A DNA stretch of 64,000 bases from Hungatella sp. UBA3048 (GTDB taxonomy: Bacteria; Bacillota; Clostridia; Lachnospirales; Lachnospiraceae): positions 11,049 through 75,048 of the forward strand of contig DFCS01000003.1 in assembly GCA_002367105.1 (NCBI GenBank), in the 5' to 3' direction. A program made the position numbers and the translations under genes. A model generated the notes under the pieces. That model was given only the letters and a program-made list of their open reading frames with translations. It was not told where the DNA came from and did no database searches. Shown here piece after piece: positions 51,576 through 61,034 of this stretch (the first letter of the stretch is position 1; each line of letters begins with the position of its first letter).

Positions 51576-52994
51576 ATGAAGCGGAAGGTTGTACTTTATT
51601 TTATGTTTTTGATCGTTCTAACCCTGACTCTTGTCATGGTCTTTTTTGGCATTGGGATGAAACGGTACTTTTATCAGGAACTCTCCGATACTGTAAAAAA
51701 TCATTCAGAAGCTGTTTTACCTGTTTGGACACAGCAGGGGGACTTTACCCGTTTGCTGCTGGCAGAAGAAAGCGACGCCATTATCAAAGCCTATAAAATG
51801 GATGATGCAGCCCTTTCTCTGCTGACACGAAACGGACAGATGATCCAGTCCTCCACCGGATATCTGGCAGAAAAAAACGAATCCATTGACCCTGATGTTC
51901 TTCGGTTCCATACGGTTTATCACATAGAAAAACCAGAAAATGGCGGCGAAAAAATCATGGCTGTCTATACGCCTCTTCTATATGAAGGACAGATTGCAGG
52001 TGTTTTAAAATACGAAGTATCCCTGACTGATACGGATGCCAGAATCTATAAGCTTTTGTCCTGGGGATTAGTCGTGTGCATGCTGGTTGCATTTCTCGTA
52101 TTCCTGGTCAGTTTTCACTTAGGCAATTCCATAGTAAAACCCTTAAAGAGCATTATCATGCTGACAAAACGAATGGCTGAGGGAAATTATAAAGAAAAAA
52201 TCGAAAAATCCTACCCCTATGAAGCAGGGGAACTGGTAGATATGCTTAATTATATGGCAGATGAGATCACAAAGGCAGACCACATGAAAAATGATTTCAT
52301 CTCTTCCATATCCCATGAGCTACGGACCCCGCTCACCGGAATCAAGGGCTGGGTGGAAACCATGAGAGACCCTGAAGGCCTTACGGAGGACGAAATGAAG
52401 TTCGGCCTGAAGATCATAGACGAAGAAACCGAACGGTTGATCAGCCTGGTGGAAAGCCTGCTTGATTTTTCAAGATACCAGTCTGACCGGATGAGTTTAT
52501 CCCTCTCTTTTGTTCCATTTGATGAGCTGATAGAAAAAGTGACCTTTGAACTTTTAAAAAAGGCAGAAAAAAAGAATATCCATCTGATCACGGAAACTAC
52601 TCCAGTTGTCATAGAAGCCGACTGGGATAAGTTAAAGCAGGTGGTATTAAACGTGCTGGACAATGCCATAAAATTTTCGCCAAAAAGCAGCGACATCGTT
52701 ATCACCCAGACAATTGAGGATCACTGTGTCCGCCTGGTCATACGGGATACGGGGATCGGAGTAAAAGCAGAGCATTTAAAATATCTCACCCAATCCTTTT
52801 ATAAAGCGGATAAAAAATCCATGGGAGAAGGTCTGGGACTTGCCATCTCCCGAAAGATCATGACCCTTCATGGTGGTACCCTTTCCATTGAAAGCGATTA
52901 TGGAAGAGGCACCACCGTAACCCTTAATCTTCCCGGAAAGCAGGACTGTTTTCTTCCGTCAGAAAATAAACAAACGCAACCACCGGCAGGCTAA
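51576..52994 (+). CDS. Sensor histidine kinase
   Basis: 472 residues: an N-terminal membrane helix, an extracellular sensor region of about 130 residues, a second helix (LVVCMLVAFLVFLVSFHLG), a HAMP linker, HisKA with the phosphorylated His in ISSISHELRTPLTGIKGWVE, and the ATPase domain (VVLNVLDNAIKFSPK, IRDTGIGVK, EGLGLAISRKI). It should phosphorylate the regulator encoded just before it. The ATG at 51576 follows AAGGAG. Its 3' end overlaps a remnant transporter frame on the other strand by about 70 bases. Confidence 0.94.
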   Translation: MKRKVVLYFMFLIVLTLTLVMVFFGIGMKRYFYQELSDTVKNHSEAVLPVWTQQGDFTRLLLAEESDAIIKAYKMDDAALSLLTRNGQMIQSSTGYLAEKNESIDPDVLRFHTVYHIEKPENGGEKIMAVYTPLLYEGQIAGVLKYEVSLTDTDARIYKLLSWGLVVCMLVAFLVFLVSFHLGNSIVKPLKSIIMLTKRMAEGNYKEKIEKSYPYEAGELVDMLNYMADEITKADHMKNDFISSISHELRTPLTGIKGWVETMRDPEGLTEDEMKFGLKIIDEETERLISLVESLLDFSRYQSDRMSLSLSFVPFDELIEKVTFELLKKAEKKNIHLITETTPVVIEADWDKLKQVVLNVLDNAIKFSPKSSDIVITQTIEDHCVRLVIRDTGIGVKAEHLKYLTQSFYKADKKSMGEGLGLAISRKIMTLHGGTLSIESDYGRGTTVTLNLPGKQDCFLPSENKQTQPPAG

Positions 52995-53216
52995 ACCCGA
53001 ACATTGATGCTGCAGCCCAATTTCCATGAGCATAAGACCAGCCTCCCAAAGCAGACCCAACCGCACCGGCCACTCCTGCGAAACCAAATAATGTGATTTC
53101 TTTTTGTGTCAGGTGAAAGTGCTGGGACAAATACAGCGGTACAACTGTCCAAAATAAACTGAAGCTTCCAAATAAAGCAGCCATATATAAATTCAGCTTT
53201 TGTAGAACAATTGATT
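52924..53216 (-). pseudogene. Remnant of a major facilitator superfamily transporter
   Basis: A short frame reads FGSFSLFWTVVPLYLSQHFH, then LTQKEITLFGFAGVAGAVGS, typical of the second half of MFS drug/sugar exporters (helices 7-8). The frame opens upstream in KSIVLQKLNLYMAALFG but there is no start or the rest of the protein. MFS proteins have about 400 residues, so this is a decayed fragment. It overlaps the end of the kinase gene. Confidence 0.65.
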
Positions 53217-53282
53217 TCTTATACGTTTGCAGGATTGAATGCGGAAAAATAACATTGGCTGGTTCATTTGACGCTCACAAAA

Positions 53283-53313
53283 GAGACGATAGAGAATAAT
53301 TCTATCGTCTTTT
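53283..53313. terminator. Terminator between the kinase and LysM/GH18 gene
   Basis: GACGATAGA (53285-53293) pairs with TCTATCGTC (53301-53309) around 7 bases, flanked by an A-run on the left and TTTTCTT on the right, so it can work in both directions. Confidence 0.75.
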
Positions 53314-53343
53314 CTTAACCGTATTGATCTGGGGTATCAAATA

Positions 53344-54663
53344 TTACCAAGCAAAAATATTCGTTTGACAGTTAATTTCCGTAAGCCTCTTTATGTAATA
53401 TTGAGTATTAATAATAAACCACATTTGGGTACAGAATCTCATAATCGTCCATATAGATAAACCCTGGAGATCATACTCTTCTACCAAGCCGGCTCTCGTG
53501 TCAAAACTTCTTGCATCTTTAAACCATACTAAATGCAGGATTTCATTGCTTTCCGTATAGAAGAAGTAAGGTGACTGTGCTTCTTCATTAAATTGTATTG
53601 TTATACCATTATCCGCTGCAATTTCTACCGCACGATTATAACTTATTGCAGCGGCTTCTGTGACGCCAGGAACATAAGGAAGTACCCAATCATAACCCAG
53701 TGTGGTGATTCCGAATAGAATTTTTTCAGAGGGAATAATTCTGACTGCATAATCTAACAATTCTCTTAAAACGTTAACCGGGAAAATTGAGTTCGGATAG
53801 CTATATGACAATGCCCAGTCATAGGATGAGAATATAATTCCATCTACAGATTCCGTTAATTTTCCATAATCTATTTTCTCAAAACTGACATTTGGAGCCT
53901 CAATATTCGCAATAGGCGTAACAGTAATCAGTATCTTATAACCCTCCGAATGAAATTTCTCAGATGCTCTTCTCAAATATTCTGCAAAGCTATTTAAGTT
54001 CTCATAAGTGATGTTTTCAGCATATATATTAATACCACAAAACCCTTTCTCATTCATTATGTTAAGAGCGTTATCAATAACACGATCCTGCACAGAAGGA
54101 TTATTTAAAATATTATTGGCCACTTCCGGGGCGACTAATCCATCTTCCGATAAAGTGGAAACAAACATGAGGGATGCAACACCATAAGTTTTTGCCAGAT
54201 TGACAAGTTCCGTATCATCGGCTCTGTAGATAATTTCTCCTTCATTTGTAAGCCTATAATTGAATATAGACAGATAAGTTAAAAAAGGAAGTGTTTTTAT
54301 TAAAACAGGTCTATCTATATACGAAAAGGCATAACCAATCGTTGTAATTGTTCTTGTTTTATTCGTCTGATAACTTATAACTATCGTTTCGCCGTCGTAC
54401 AAAAATTCTCTATCGGAAAGATATGGATTATTTCTTAATAACTCCATTGTCGTAGTACCATGCTGCTTTGCAATACTCTCAAAGGTATCACCGACTTTGA
54501 CCGTATAAAGTGTTTCAGGCTGAACAATCACAATCGTTTGGCCTATTGCCAGGTTGCCAGGGTTTGTTAATCCATTTTCCAATATTAATCTGTCAGCAGG
54601 GATGTTATAATGCTCTGATATTGAATATATGGTATCTCCGGGTTGGACAACATGTATGATCAT
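53344..54663 (-). CDS. LysM-GH18 protein, spore cortex hydrolase (YaaH/SleL-like)
   Basis: 439 residues with two LysM domains (2-48: IHVVQPGDTIYSISEHYNIP; 52-97: YTVKVGDTFESIAKQHGTTT) that bind peptidoglycan, and a GH18 barrel. This architecture is found in spore germination proteins YaaH/SleL. The catalytic stretch reads GFCGINIYAEN at 207-217: Glu216 is kept, but the Asp two positions before it is Tyr214 and the first Asp is Cys209. The enzyme may be weak, inactive or specialised. No signal peptide is present, as for spore-coat enzymes. Confidence 0.88.
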   Translation of the reverse strand: MIIHVVQPGDTIYSISEHYNIPADRLILENGLTNPGNLAIGQTIVIVQPETLYTVKVGDTFESIAKQHGTTTMELLRNNPYLSDREFLYDGETIVISYQTNKTRTITTIGYAFSYIDRPVLIKTLPFLTYLSIFNYRLTNEGEIIYRADDTELVNLAKTYGVASLMFVSTLSEDGLVAPEVANNILNNPSVQDRVIDNALNIMNEKGFCGINIYAENITYENLNSFAEYLRRASEKFHSEGYKILITVTPIANIEAPNVSFEKIDYGKLTESVDGIIFSSYDWALSYSYPNSIFPVNVLRELLDYAVRIIPSEKILFGITTLGYDWVLPYVPGVTEAAAISYNRAVEIAADNGITIQFNEEAQSPYFFYTESNEILHLVWFKDARSFDTRAGLVEEYDLQGLSIWTIMRFCTQMWFIINTQYYIKRLTEINCQTNIFAW

Positions 54664-54786
54664 GGCTTACCTCGCTGATCTTATTAATTCTATTATATGC
54701 CGCACCTACGTGTTCATAACTTTATGTCATAAATTACCGTAGTTATCCACGGTATGACTTTGTATGGCATTGTTTGGCCTGAGCTA

Positions 54787-55689
54787 CTATCCTCCGATTC
54801 TGGATTCCAGCCCAATCTTCAACGCATATTGGTGATATTCTTCTAAGTCTTCTTCATGAAGCATTTTATCCGTCATCTGATAAACTCTTCCCAATTTCTC
54901 GTATTTCACTTTTCCCAGTGTATGATAAGGAAGAAGGTTTACGTTTTTTACTCCCAGCTGCTGCAAGTACCGCAAAGTCTTTTTTATTAATTCGGTATCA
55001 TAGTTGAACCCAGGAATAATCGGCATGCGCACCGTTAACTTTTCCGGACACATCTCCACCAGATATATCAGGTTTTCTTTAATCCGGCTCCCATTTCCTC
55101 CTGTAACCCTTTTAAGCACTTCGTCATCCAGATGTTTAAAATCATAGAGAAAATGGTCGATATAGGGTTCAGCAGCCTTAAGGGCTTTTAAAGAATAATT
55201 CCCTGTAGTTTCTACCGCCGTATTCAAGCCCCTTTCCTTACTTGCTTTGAGGATGGCAATCAGCCCCTCCAGCTGTACAAAGGGCTCCCCTCCGCTGACC
55301 GTGATACCCCCGCCGTCGGAATTATCATAGTAGTCCTTATCCTTCATTACTTCTTCCATGACAGAATCCAGTTCCATATCTTTTCCATGAAATTCAAGTG
55401 CATCCTGCATACAGTTTTTCTCACAAGCCAGGCAATCGGTACATAGGGTCCTGTTATAATTGAATTTTCTGTTGTCATCAAAGGTAATTGCCTTAGCCTG
55501 GCATCCCTTTTCGCATGAGCGGCACCCGATACACTTCGACTCGTTGTATAACAGTTCCGGATAAGATGTCTGTGTCTCTGGATTGGCGCACCATGGACAG
55601 TACATGGAGCATCCTTTTAAGAAAACGGTGGTGCGGATTCCAGGCCCGTCATGGGTCGCAAAGCGCTCAATATTGGTCACTCTAATCAT
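54787..55689 (-). CDS. Glycyl radical enzyme activase (radical SAM)
   Basis: 300 residues. The radical SAM cluster motif is CSMYCPWC (CxxxCxxC), followed by two ferredoxin-type clusters (CIGCRSCEKGCQAKAI and CTDCLACEKNCMQDAL) as in dehydratase/decarboxylase-type activases. It cleaves S-adenosylmethionine to place a radical on the glycine of the enzyme encoded before it. Start and stop overlap the glycyl radical enzyme gene by 8 bases. Confidence 0.95.
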   Translation of the reverse strand: MIRVTNIERFATHDGPGIRTTVFLKGCSMYCPWCANPETQTSYPELLYNESKCIGCRSCEKGCQAKAITFDDNRKFNYNRTLCTDCLACEKNCMQDALEFHGKDMELDSVMEEVMKDKDYYDNSDGGGITVSGGEPFVQLEGLIAILKASKERGLNTAVETTGNYSLKALKAAEPYIDHFLYDFKHLDDEVLKRVTGGNGSRIKENLIYLVEMCPEKLTVRMPIIPGFNYDTELIKKTLRYLQQLGVKNVNLLPYHTLGKVKYEKLGRVYQMTDKMLHEEDLEEYHQYALKIGLESRIGG

Positions 55690-57952
55690 ACAATGCCCTG
55701 CTCAGCAATTCCTCCTGGATATCCTTTGTCAGATTGACAAAGACCGCACTGTAACCGGCCACTCGTACAATTAAATCCGGGTAATTCTCCGGATTCTTTT
55801 GTGCATCCTCAAGAACACCATAATCCACAACCGTTACCATGAGCTGGCAGCCTCCTTTCTTAAAATATGTATCAAATAACATCTTAACTTTTCTTCTGTC
55901 TTTATTAAACATACGGGGCGTAAATTTGATATTCTGCACGCTTCCCCCATGATATTTTGCCTGGAACTTAACCAGGGAATTCAAGCAGGCGGTAGGTCCG
56001 TTTTTTGCCGCTCCACCCTGGGGATTATTAGCCGGATTCAAATAAACACCTGTTTTCCTTCCATCCAGGCTGGCAAATGTCCCATGGCCCCAATCTGTAT
56101 TTGTCTGGTTATTAGATATAACAATCAGAAAATACCCCATGCCATAGTCAATCCCCTTCTGGCGGATCCCTTTGGCTACAAATTCAAATAAATCATTTGC
56201 CAGATTATCGCATTCCGTTTTGTCATTGCCGTATTTATCCTGATCCATTAAATCTTTTCGTATCTTTTCGTATCCTTCAAAATTGGCAAGCTGTGCCTGG
56301 TGCAATTCACTGAGACTATATTTTTTATCTGTATATACCAGCTTTTTAATCGCCCAGAGTGAATCGCTGGAATTGATATTTCCATATGTTTCATTCGTTC
56401 CGCCAAGGATTTCCACTCCACCGTCCAGCACTGCCTTTCCTCTATTAATACAATCATCCATCAAAACAGAAGTAAACAGAAAGGAAACCTCTTCATTCAT
56501 GATCTCATAAGAACGGTATTGAGCCTGTATGCTTAAATCAAAGTAATAATTCAACAATTCCTTATATTTCTCAAACAGTTCCTCAAAGGTCTTGAACTGG
56601 GAGCATTCCGGAATATCCACAGGCCCGCTTTTTCGTTTCCCATCCATAGGGTCTGTTCCGCCGTTTACGGTGATATTTAAGATTTTTAACAGGTTTAATA
56701 AAATATTCGGTGTACCTACACTCTTACCCTGTATGACAAATTCACCGCATCCAAATGGTACGTACTGTTCAGCGATCTCCCGTTTCACACGCATGGAATA
56801 CATAACTGCCGGGACATTCACATCATCATTGTATAAAGTCGGATAAGTAGCACCGCTTCCGATACAATCATAGGCCATATCCATCATGTACTCTGGGGTA
56901 TCCTTACTAAAGCGCAGGGTAAACTGGGGCTCCACATAACGAGTGTCCTTGCACACCCTCATACAGATACGGGCAAATGTATCTGCTTCTTTCGGATGTT
57001 CCCGTCCTGCACCGCCTACAATAATACGTCCGTTAACCGTGGTACGCCTGTTCTCAATCATCTTCCACAAGGATTTCAGATACCGGTAAGACTCTTCTTC
57101 GTCAATAACGCCATGATCCAGATCATGTTGTAAAAACGGTCCTAACACGTCATCCAGCCGCCCATAGTTAATTACTCCGGCACAAAGGGCGTAAATCCAA
57201 AACAACTGCAAAGCCTGGTGGAACGTGTGTGGTTTATTCTTCTTAATATACCGCAGGTCATGTTCCATTAGTTCCAAATCTTTCATACGGGACTGGTCCG
57301 CACCGTTTCTTGCTTCTCTCACCAGTTCCATCTGACGTTCCATTACCTCCTGCAAAAGACAAAGGCTTTCATAACTGCATTTTAGGAATTCATTCTGTTC
57401 TTTTGAGCTGATCAGTTCTTTTAAGCCTTCCACTCCATATTCCATCAGCTTTTTATAATTCAACATCATTCCAGACAACCTGGCTGTTGCCATCAAAGGA
57501 TAGGAGCAATCAATAAACCTTCCGACGGTGTCCTCTGTCAATACCTCCTGACAGTAAATTGCTTTTGTATCATGATCCTGCCAGTAATCATAAAGCGTAT
57601 CAACTCTTGTTTTTTCCTCTTCAGTCGACAGCGTTTCTTTAAATGCCCTCAGCTTATGGAATACGCAGTAATGGCCTACGCCACCGATACTTGTTACACT
57701 GCCAAAGCCAATGGGTAAAAAATCTAATCTGCCTGCCAGCAGATCATCACTTTCAATCGAACGGAACAGAACCGGGTATATTGTTTTCAGGCAATTAATC
57801 TCTCTTCTCGCCTTATTAAGACCCTCACTGTTCCTATGCGCCTCTGTATATGCTTCCATAATAGACAACTGCTCCCAAGGTGTTTTTTCACAGGGAATTG
57901 GGATTGACACCTCTACGTTCTGAGCGCCGTCAATGTTAATTTTCTTTTTCAT
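55682..57952 (-). CDS. Glycyl radical enzyme, PTS-associated, substrate unknown
   Basis: A 756-residue glycyl radical enzyme of the dehydratase/lyase group. The radical glycine is Gly733 in RVAGYSAVF, and the active-site thiyl Cys402 with base Glu404 sits in YVPFGCGEFVIQGKSVGTPN. The Cys-X-Glu pattern matches glycerol/choline/hydroxyproline-type lyases and excludes pyruvate formate-lyase, which has two adjacent cysteines. Instead of Val between them (GCVE), this enzyme has Gly (GCGE). It is encoded with its activase, a DeoR regulator and a fructose-type PTS, so it may act on a phosphorylated sugar or anhydrosugar. This last step is inference. Confidence 0.93.
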   Translation of the reverse strand: MKKKINIDGAQNVEVSIPIPCEKTPWEQLSIMEAYTEAHRNSEGLNKARREINCLKTIYPVLFRSIESDDLLAGRLDFLPIGFGSVTSIGGVGHYCVFHKLRAFKETLSTEEEKTRVDTLYDYWQDHDTKAIYCQEVLTEDTVGRFIDCSYPLMATARLSGMMLNYKKLMEYGVEGLKELISSKEQNEFLKCSYESLCLLQEVMERQMELVREARNGADQSRMKDLELMEHDLRYIKKNKPHTFHQALQLFWIYALCAGVINYGRLDDVLGPFLQHDLDHGVIDEEESYRYLKSLWKMIENRRTTVNGRIIVGGAGREHPKEADTFARICMRVCKDTRYVEPQFTLRFSKDTPEYMMDMAYDCIGSGATYPTLYNDDVNVPAVMYSMRVKREIAEQYVPFGCGEFVIQGKSVGTPNILLNLLKILNITVNGGTDPMDGKRKSGPVDIPECSQFKTFEELFEKYKELLNYYFDLSIQAQYRSYEIMNEEVSFLFTSVLMDDCINRGKAVLDGGVEILGGTNETYGNINSSDSLWAIKKLVYTDKKYSLSELHQAQLANFEGYEKIRKDLMDQDKYGNDKTECDNLANDLFEFVAKGIRQKGIDYGMGYFLIVISNNQTNTDWGHGTFASLDGRKTGVYLNPANNPQGGAAKNGPTACLNSLVKFQAKYHGGSVQNIKFTPRMFNKDRRKVKMLFDTYFKKGGCQLMVTVVDYGVLEDAQKNPENYPDLIVRVAGYSAVFVNLTKDIQEELLSRALYD

Positions 57953-58060
57953 TGCAGAGTCTCCTCCTCTATCGAATATTACTTAAAATTCACTTATGTT
58001 CCTTAGCTTTTTTCTTACTGCCCCGTACTGCAGTCCTGTTCCGGTCCTGCACTTTTAGTG

Positions 58061-58096
58061 AAAAAAAGAGGGCGCTTACTGCGTCCCCTTTTTTCC
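58061..58096 (-). terminator. Intra-operon terminator after the DeoR gene
   Basis: Minus strand: GGGGACGC and GCGCCCTC form an imperfect stem around AGTAA, followed by seven Ts. It lies between deoR and the glycyl radical enzyme gene and may reduce read-through or require a second promoter for the enzyme. Confidence 0.6.
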
Positions 58097-58104
58097 AATG
58101 TATT

Positions 58105-58869
58105 CTAACTGAGACAAACGGTAAAATTATCCGGTGCCTCACCTGTGTCAGGGAGACGATTGACATACACGTTTGTAAAATCCTCCAGACTTGCCCATGA
58201 GAACATTGCCTTAATATGATACTTGGAGTCATCGATCAGGAGATGGTTGTTCTGGCTCTTCTTCATGATCTCCTTTTTCATCGTTCCAATCTCCATATCG
58301 AAAATGTAAACCTCACCGCTTTCCATATTAACCCCATTGGTGCTGAAAAAAGCATGGTCAAAATTAAAATTCCGAATCATATCCACAGCCATGGATCCTG
58401 TACTCAGATCATAATCTGGTGAAAAACGGCCACCCAGCAGATAGATATCCCCTTTGTACGTAATGGGAATCTTTTTGATTAAGTAAATACTTGGTGTTAC
58501 AATCTTGACATGGTGCGCCAGCAGCTGCGGAAGCAGGTATACAGGGGTAGTGCCGGAGTCCACATAAACGCAGTCCCCGTCCTTGACATTCGTGACAGCC
58601 CGCTGGCAGACAATCTCCTTTGCCTCCGCACACAGACTCTCCTTATTTACGGTAGGAACTTCGTTGAATACCGTCAGTGTAGAAGAAACCTCTCTGCACA
58701 TAGCTCCACCCCGCTCCCTGCTGACAAGCCCCTGTTCCTCCAGTTCAATCAAATCCCGGGTTACCGTGGATTTTGACACATTTAACTGTTCCATCAGTTC
58801 CTTTATGGTTACAAAAGACTGTTCTTTTACGATACTCATGATATGATAAAGCCTTTGCTGTGATAGCAT
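58105..58869 (-). CDS. DeoR-family transcriptional regulator
   Basis: 254 residues. The helix-turn-helix (VTIKELMEQLNVSKSTVTRD) and the conserved basic segment LEEQGLVSRERGGAMCREVS belong to DeoR repressors, followed by a sugar-phosphate-binding DeoRC domain (VYVDSGTTPVYLLPQLLAHH). The ligand is presumably the phosphorylated product of the PTS. It follows the PTS gene by 124 bases. A good inverted repeat at the PTS promoter is its likely operator. Confidence 0.93.
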   Translation of the reverse strand: MLSQQRLYHIMSIVKEQSFVTIKELMEQLNVSKSTVTRDLIELEEQGLVSRERGGAMCREVSSTLTVFNEVPTVNKESLCAEAKEIVCQRAVTNVKDGDCVYVDSGTTPVYLLPQLLAHHVKIVTPSIYLIKKIPITYKGDIYLLGGRFSPDYDLSTGSMAVDMIRNFNFDHAFFSTNGVNMESGEVYIFDMEIGTMKKEIMKKSQNNHLLIDDSKYHIKAMFSWASLEDFTNVYVNRLPDTGEAPDNFTVCLS

Positions 58870-58993
58870 AACGTCACCTCCTTCGCCATTATCATATCAG
58901 AGGAGGAAATCATATGTCAATCTATCATTCTTTCGATCGATCTTAACCGGTGCAATGCCTCCATTCCGGTTATCCTTGCCGCAGTTGATACAT

Positions 58994-60901
58994 TTAGTTT
59001 CGTTTTAATTTAAGACGCTTTAAAGTTATACAGACAACTGCAGTCACCACAGTTCCTGCCGCCATACAGATCAGCCCCATAAACGGCTTGTTCACTGCAC
59101 CCAGGATCAGCACAATAGGGCCGCCATGAGCAACAGAATCTGTAATGCCGAATAAGAATCCCATCGTACATGCCACTACGGATCCAATCATATTGGCCGG
59201 AATGACGGCCAGCGGATCGCCCGCTGCAAACGGAATAGCTCCTTCGGAAATCCCCACCAGTCCCATGGCCAGAGCCGCCTTTCCGTTGGCAGTCTCTTCA
59301 GGAAGAAACAGCTGGTGCTTACGGTCTAAGAATGTAGCAAGCGCCATACCTAACGGTGCAACCGGAATCGCCATAGCCTGTGCTCCCATAAACTGAGGCT
59401 GTCCTTCGGCAATTAAACCAACCGAGAACATGAATGCCACCTTGCCAAAGGGACCGCCCATGTCAAAGCCCTGCATCAGACCGATTGTAATACCAAGTAA
59501 AATCATACTTCCGGCAGACATGCTTTCCAGCATGGCGTAAAGAGCCGTCATCAGGGACGAAATGGGTGCTCCGATAATAAATATAAATACAAATGCGATA
59601 AACAAGGATCCAATAATAGGAATAATCATGATCGGAACCAACGGCCTGATCATCTCCGGCCAACGAAGCTTCTTCATCCACCTTACAAAGTATCCGGTCA
59701 GAAAACCAGCCACAATGGCTCCGATGAAGCCGGTTCCGGCTGACGCTCCGTAAAAAGAACCGTTGTTGGCGATCCAGCCGCCAATCATGCCAGGAGCCAG
59801 AGCCGCCCTGTCACCGATAGCAAATGCTATGTAGCCGGCCAGAATTGGGATCATCAATGTAAATCCGGCGCTTCCCACTGCAGAAATCTGATTCCAGAAG
59901 CTGCCTTCTGGGATCACAAGTCCCTGGGGTGTGGGCTTTCCTCCCACTGCAAGCGCGACCGCAATCAGCAGGCCACCGATTACCACAAACGGGATCATAA
60001 AGGAGACTCCGTTCATCAGCGCCTTGTACAGCATCTTTCCACTAAGCGCACCGGCAGGCTCCTCCGCCTTCCCACTGGCAGCCTGCTGAACACGCTCTGT
60101 GGACCTCCCGCCAAAAACCGGGGCCTTTCCATCCAGTACCTTTCTGATCAGCTCCGCCGGATGGTCGATTCCTTCCTTCACGGTGGTAGTAACTACCTGT
60201 TTACCCCGGAAACGTTCCATGTCCGTCTCCTTGTCGCTGGCAATGATAATTCCCTCAGCTCGTTCAATTTCTTCCCTGGTGGGAACATTTTCCGTGCCGA
60301 TGGAACCGTTTGTTTCCACCTTTATGGATACGCCCATCTCCTCAGCAGCTTTTGCCAACGCTTTTGCCGCCAGATACGTATGTGCTACTCCTACCGTACA
60401 GCCGGTCACCCCGATCAAAAACCGTTCTGACCCTTTGTTCTCTGTCTGTACTTCCTCTGTGCTAAGTGCCGCCAGAATATCTTCCGGCCGTTTTGCTTCC
60501 TTTAGATCATCCAGGCAATCACAATCCAGCAAACGGGAAGTAATCCCGCTTAGAAGTGTGATATGCGTGTCGTCCGCATTGTTTGGCATAGCGATAAGAA
60601 AGATGATATGACTGGGCGAGCTCCCCTCTTCAAACCGGATTCCCCGTTTGGATATTCCGATTGCCACCGCCGGTCTCAGTACTGCATCCGATTTTCCGTG
60701 AGGCAAGGCCACTCCGTTCTCCAGATTTGTAGGTACCTGTGCCTCTCGTTCCAATACATTCTTAATATAGCTGGCTTTATCCTTCAGTACATGTTCCTTA
60801 TAGAGAAGTTCCGCCAACTCCTCTATCGCCGCATTTTTATCCCCTGCCTGCATGTTGACCTTGATCAGCTTAGGCGAGAGAAACTTTGTTATATCCCCCA
60901 T
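58994..60901 (-). CDS. PTS fructose-type transporter IIABC
   Basis: 635 residues with three fused domains. IIA (1-150) has the phosphorylated His in NLENGVALPHGKSDAVLRP. IIB (about 160-260) has its active Cys in GVTGCTVGVAHTYLAAKAL, in place of the common ACPTGIAHT. IIC (about 290-635) is hydrophobic (GDRAALAPGMIGGWIANNGS, QGFDMGGPFGKVAFMFSVGL). Architecture fits the fructose/mannitol family. It would bring in the substrate as a phosphate for the glycyl radical enzyme downstream. Confidence 0.94.
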   Translation of the reverse strand: MGDITKFLSPKLIKVNMQAGDKNAAIEELAELLYKEHVLKDKASYIKNVLEREAQVPTNLENGVALPHGKSDAVLRPAVAIGISKRGIRFEEGSSPSHIIFLIAMPNNADDTHITLLSGITSRLLDCDCLDDLKEAKRPEDILAALSTEEVQTENKGSERFLIGVTGCTVGVAHTYLAAKALAKAAEEMGVSIKVETNGSIGTENVPTREEIERAEGIIIASDKETDMERFRGKQVVTTTVKEGIDHPAELIRKVLDGKAPVFGGRSTERVQQAASGKAEEPAGALSGKMLYKALMNGVSFMIPFVVIGGLLIAVALAVGGKPTPQGLVIPEGSFWNQISAVGSAGFTLMIPILAGYIAFAIGDRAALAPGMIGGWIANNGSFYGASAGTGFIGAIVAGFLTGYFVRWMKKLRWPEMIRPLVPIMIIPIIGSLFIAFVFIFIIGAPISSLMTALYAMLESMSAGSMILLGITIGLMQGFDMGGPFGKVAFMFSVGLIAEGQPQFMGAQAMAIPVAPLGMALATFLDRKHQLFLPEETANGKAALAMGLVGISEGAIPFAAGDPLAVIPANMIGSVVACTMGFLFGITDSVAHGGPIVLILGAVNKPFMGLICMAAGTVVTAVVCITLKRLKLKRN

Positions 60902-61034
60902 TTTGATTCCTCCTGATTATAATAATTTTCTGCGGTTTCGTATCTTTCTATGTATCATGTTCCGGCTCCACCCATTCAATACTGCTGTCCGTACCTCCTT
61001 TACACTGATTCAGGTGCCACTTCCCCGCCGTATT

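Noticed and set aside
55682..57952. Annotation as pyruvate formate-lyase
   Set aside because: Pyruvate formate-lyase has two adjacent active-site cysteines; this enzyme has a single Cys with Cys-X-Glu and an activase with two extra ferredoxin clusters, as in the dehydratase/lyase group.
58870..58993. Plus-strand small ORF with a GAGGAGG site at about 58898 and hairpin TAACCGG/CCGGTTA between PTS and deoR
   Set aside because: The frame is only ten codons long, is against the operon direction, and the hairpin has no T run; chance is the simpler explanation.
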